From contig NZ_FNQP01000031.1 in NCBI RefSeq assembly GCF_900107695.1, positions 1 through 35,777 of the forward strand: a DNA stretch of 35,777 bases. Direction: 5' to 3'. Both the position numbers and the translations under genes were made by a program. The notes beneath the pieces are model-generated. The model saw nothing but the letters and a program-made list of their open reading frames with translations. It did no database searches and had not been told where the DNA came from. Shown piece by piece: positions 33,302-35,777 of this stretch. The stretch is from Thiothrix caldifontis. GTDB taxonomy: Bacteria; Pseudomonadota; Gammaproteobacteria; Thiotrichales; Thiotrichaceae. Each line of letters begins with the position of its first letter. Position 1 is the first letter of the stretch.

Positions 33302-34564
33302 ATGGAGTTTTTTACTGATACCACGATGGTATATATCACCCTTGCGGCCGTTTTTGGGATTTTCATGGCGTGGGGGATTGGGGCGAATGACGTTGCTAAT
33401 GCGATGGCGACGTCGGTTGGCTCGAAAGCGATTACGATTAAGCAGGCGTTGATTCTTGCCGCGATTTTTGAGTTTGCGGGGGCATACCTTGCGGGTGGGC
33501 AAGTGACCGAAACCATCCGCAAAGGTTTGGTGGATATGGATGCTTTCAGTGCTAACCCCGAAATGTTGGTGTGGGGGATGCTTGGCTCGTTATTAGCCGC
33601 AGGAACATGGTTGCTGATTGCTTCAATGCGTGGGTGGCCAGTTTCGACCACGCACAGTATCGTTGGTGCAGTTGTGGGGTTTGCCGCAGTTGGTGTGGGC
33701 GTTGATGCGGTCAATTGGGAAACGGTTGGTACGACAGCCGTAAGTTGGGTGTTCTCACCGATAATTTCAGGGGTGGTGGCTTTCTTAATTTTTATGAGCC
33801 TCCAAAAGTTGGTGTTGAATACCAAAAACCCTTTGCAGAACGCTATTAAGTACGGGCCGTTTTACTTGTTCATGGTGGGTTTCGTACTGTCGTTGTTGAC
33901 CATCAAGAAGGGGCTGAAACACGTCGGTCTCCATTTGGATGACGGTATGGATTTGGTGTTGTCGGTGGTTATCGGCATTGTGATTGCCTTGATTGGGCGT
34001 ATCCTGATTAGCCGTGTCAAATTCGACCAACTGGCAGAAAAGCGTTTCCATTATGCCAATGTGGAAAAAATCTTTGGGGTATTGATGTTGTTTACCGCCT
34101 CGGCAATGGCATTTGCCCATGGCTCGAATGATGTGGCGAATGCAGTCGGACCAATGGCTGCGGTTATTGACGTGGCGCAAAGTGGTGTGATGGCAGCCAA
34201 AGCAAGTGTACCGCCGTGGGCACTACTGGTCGGTGCGGTTGGTATCGTGATTGGCCTGGCAACATTAGGTTATAAGGTTATCCAAACCGTTGGGAATGGC
34301 ATTACTGAGTTGACCCCTACCCGTGGGTTTTCTGCTGAAATTGCGACAGCAATGACGGTGGTGATGGCTTCTTACACCGGGATTCCGGTGTCAACCACGC
34401 ATACCTTGGTCGGCGCAGTGTTAGGTGTAGGCTTTGCACGTGGTATTGCGGCCATTGATTTGCGTGTGGTTGGCGGTATCTTTATGTCATGGGTAGTCAC
34501 TTTGCCTGCGGGTGCGTTACTATCAGTGATGTTCTTCTATTTATTGCGTGGGATATTTGTTTAA
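33302..34564 (+). CDS. pit: Inorganic phosphate permease, Pit family
   Basis: The 420-residue inner-membrane transporter has the twin PHO4 signatures GIGANDVANAMATSVGSKAI and FAHGSNDVANAVGPMAAV, with repeated PVSTTHSIVGAVVG and PVSTTHTLVGAVLG motifs in each half. About ten to twelve helices are evident. It imports phosphate, probably as a metal-phosphate complex with protons. It forms an operon with the DUF47 gene. Its last 17 bases overlap the frame of the following substrate-binding pseudogene. Confidence 0.95.
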   Translation: MEFFTDTTMVYITLAAVFGIFMAWGIGANDVANAMATSVGSKAITIKQALILAAIFEFAGAYLAGGQVTETIRKGLVDMDAFSANPEMLVWGMLGSLLAAGTWLLIASMRGWPVSTTHSIVGAVVGFAAVGVGVDAVNWETVGTTAVSWVFSPIISGVVAFLIFMSLQKLVLNTKNPLQNAIKYGPFYLFMVGFVLSLLTIKKGLKHVGLHLDDGMDLVLSVVIGIVIALIGRILISRVKFDQLAEKRFHYANVEKIFGVLMLFTASAMAFAHGSNDVANAVGPMAAVIDVAQSGVMAAKASVPPWALLVGAVGIVIGLATLGYKVIQTVGNGITELTPTRGFSAEIATAMTVVMASYTGIPVSTTHTLVGAVLGVGFARGIAAIDLRVVGGIFMSWVVTLPAGALLSVMFFYLLRGIFV

Positions 34565-35487
34565 GAACATTTCATCGTTCAAGCCAGTAGGCCTAGCGAT
34601 TTGTCGCTGGGTGTTGCTGGTTGGCTTGTCTCTGTTGCTCCCGCCTGTAGGTGCCTCCGCACCACCGTTAGAATCCGTTACCGTGCAATTGAAGTGGCAA
34701 CCGCAGTTCCAGTTTGCGGGGTATTATGCCGCGCTGGAGTACGGCTTAGGGGTTGGATGTCACGTTACTGCCCGGTGGTTCAGACATTGCGCCTTTGCTT
34801 GAGGTGTTGGAGCGGCGGGCGGACTATGCGATTGAGGCTGGGGAATTGGTGTACTACCGTTTGCAAGGCAAGCCGGTGGTGGCGTTGGCGAGTATTTTCC
34901 AACATTCGCCCGCGATGTTAATGACCGAGGGTAAGGCAGGTTTGCGCACCCCGCACGATTTAGCCCATAAACGCATTGGAATGCAGGTTGGCGGGCAGCC
35001 GATTGTGGAAATCGCGGCGATGTTTGTGAACGAAGGGGTGACGTTGGATGCGCTGGCATTGCAACCGAATCGACCGGGCATGGATGCATTGCTGTCTGGG
35101 CAGGTAGATGCGGACTACGGCTACATGACCAGTGAGCCTTTTTTCAATACACAGACGGGGCGCGACATTCACTATATCCAACCGATCACTTACGGGGTGG
35201 ATTTTTACGGCGATACTTTGTTTACCAGTGAGCGCCACCTAGAGGAACACCCTGCGCAAGTGGCGGCGTTACGCCGTGCGGTGGTGCGCGGTTGGCAATA
35301 CGCCCTAGAAAATCCCGATGATATGATCACGGTGTTGCTGAAACGTTACCCGCAGTTGAACCGTGAGGCGTTGCAGTTTGAAGCGGCGCGTATCCATGAG
35401 TTGGTGAAGCCGGATATTGTCAAAATCGGTCACATGAATTCGGAACGCTGGCGGCGTATGGCGGATACCTATACGCATCAACTTTAA
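34548..35487 (+). pseudogene. NMT1/THI5-like ABC substrate-binding protein, frameshifted and truncated
   Basis: The first part (from GTG 34548) reads as a signal peptide and then VTVQLKWQPQFQFAGYYAAL-EYG. The reading then has to change frame near 34746-34750 to resume at LDVTLLPGGSDIAPLLEVLE. Family members have about five more residues at this point, so a deletion of about 11 bases (15 expected, 4 present) is the simplest cause. The second part runs to ...HMNSERWRRMADTYTHQL and stops, short of the normal C-terminus, just before the insertion element. The original protein probably bound a pyrimidine-like or related small ligand, and in this group may have been fused to a signalling domain. 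The remaining piece has no signal peptide of its own. Confidence 0.75.
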
Positions 35488-35777
35488 CCCGCGAAAGCGG
35501 TCTCCCTCTCTGGTAGGCTATTAGTTTTGCACACCGAATAGATCGACTTCGACAAGGAGACCGCGCATTGATACTGACAAAAGTAGCCACCGCATTGCAA
35601 GCCATCTTGTATGAAAAAGCGGACGCGTTAGCAAAAAAAGCGGCTTCATTCAACGCCAGCGCAAACTCAGCGGCTCGAACTTCATCCGCAGCTTGGTGTT
35701 TGGCTGGATGGGCAATCCTGCCAGCACATTGGATGGATTAAGTCGGACAGCCGCCTTCCAACAGCTCCCCATTAGTC
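35488..35777 (+). mobile_element. Left part of an IS4-like insertion sequence
   Basis: Sequence after the substrate-binding stop carries a hairpin with a GAAA loop (CCGC-GAAA-GCGG, 35489-35500), a leader and a transposase start, and runs off the window. The left boundary and terminal inverted repeat cannot be fixed without the right end; the true edge may be up to about 20 bases inside the preceding gene. The element appears to have removed the 3' end of the substrate-binding gene. Confidence 0.65.
35568..35777 (+). CDS. IS4-like transposase N-terminus, needs a -1 frameshift, partial
   Basis: TTG at 35568 follows AAGGAG by eight bases and opens MILTKVATALQAILYEKADA LAKK. In frame it soon leaves family-like sequence and hits a stop at about 35738. 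A -1 shift at the A7 run (35633-35639) gives SGFIQRQRKLSGSNFIRSLV followed by FGWMGNPASTLDGLSRTAAF, a typical IS4-family transposase N-terminus. The A AAA AAA heptamer is in the right phase for ribosomal slippage, so the shift may be programmed. A one-base loss making a dead copy is the alternative. The gene continues past the window. Confidence 0.65.

Noticed and set aside
34753-35487. Stand-alone gene from TTG 34753
   Set aside because: It begins in the middle of a substrate-binding domain and has no signal peptide; the missing N-terminus is directly upstream in another frame, so this is one broken gene.
1-35777. CRISPR array, tRNA, rRNA or prophage
   Set aside because: No regularly spaced direct repeats, cloverleaf-like sequence with a CCA-type end, rRNA signatures or phage structural genes were seen.

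Overview
The window looks like the chromosome of a sulfur-oxidising gammaproteobacterium, most likely a Thiothrix-type member of the Thiotrichales. This is inferred from gene content and from protein sequences that read like that group; no database was searched. Supporting signs are a flavocytochrome c sulfide dehydrogenase set, a classical cydABX oxidase, two FNR-type regulators, a phosphoribulokinase homologue and a substrate-binding protein of the NMT1/THI5 type.

Layout. 1-377 (-): start of an exported beta-helix-like protein that runs off the left edge. 378-710: very AT-rich spacer with a long inverted repeat and a possible 3' gene remnant. 711-4677 (-): PrxQ/Bcp peroxiredoxin, membrane-anchored alpha/beta hydrolase, and a large secreted GH5 glycosidase. 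4853-7559 (-): TetR regulator, outer-membrane protein, His-tailed NifX-like protein and a stand-alone Rieske protein. 7849-13022 (+): a tight five-gene operon of two cytochrome bd-superfamily membrane proteins (the first carrying a fused cytochrome c domain and lacking the quinol loop), a monohaem cytochrome c, FccB and a dihaem cytochrome c, closed by a strong UUCG terminator. 13084-14890: a secreted unknown (-), an FNR-like regulator (+) and a small LTxxQ-like periplasmic protein (-). 15064-17937 (-): cydABX. 18084-19262 (-): polytopic membrane protein. 19448-22352 (+): DUF3817 protein, His-rich outer-membrane barrel, cysteine-less thioredoxin-like protein and a haem lipoprotein of the DUF3365 type. 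22439-24327 (+): second FNR-like regulator, Bpt and a hypothetical protein. 24389-25975 (-): purH. 26133-29035 (+): a phosphoribulokinase homologue with altered catalytic residues, then an acyltransferase-3 and a separate SGNH protein. 29012-32431 (-): SWIM/SNF2 helicase. 32615-34564 (+): DUF47/Pit phosphate uptake pair. 34548 to the right end: a frameshifted substrate-binding protein cut short by an IS4-like element whose transposase reading frame needs a -1 shift.

How the parts work together. The 7849-13022 operon suggests a periplasmic sulfide-to-oxygen chain: FccB oxidises sulfide, cytochromes c carry electrons, and the bd-like membrane pair with its cytochrome c domain would accept them without quinol. 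A conventional quinol oxidase, CydABX, lies 2 kb further on. Regulation appears linked. There is a perfect FNR-type box at 21616-21629 and a near-perfect one at 7686-7699. The cydA promoter and the His-rich outer-membrane protein promoter share one operator, TTGCAAC-N3-GTTGCA, directly after an extended -10. The regions upstream of 7849 and 19448 share TCAAAG-N6-ACTCGGAAAA. The most unusual items are the bd-like/sulfide dehydrogenase operon, the probable pseudo-phosphoribulokinase, and the shared operators.
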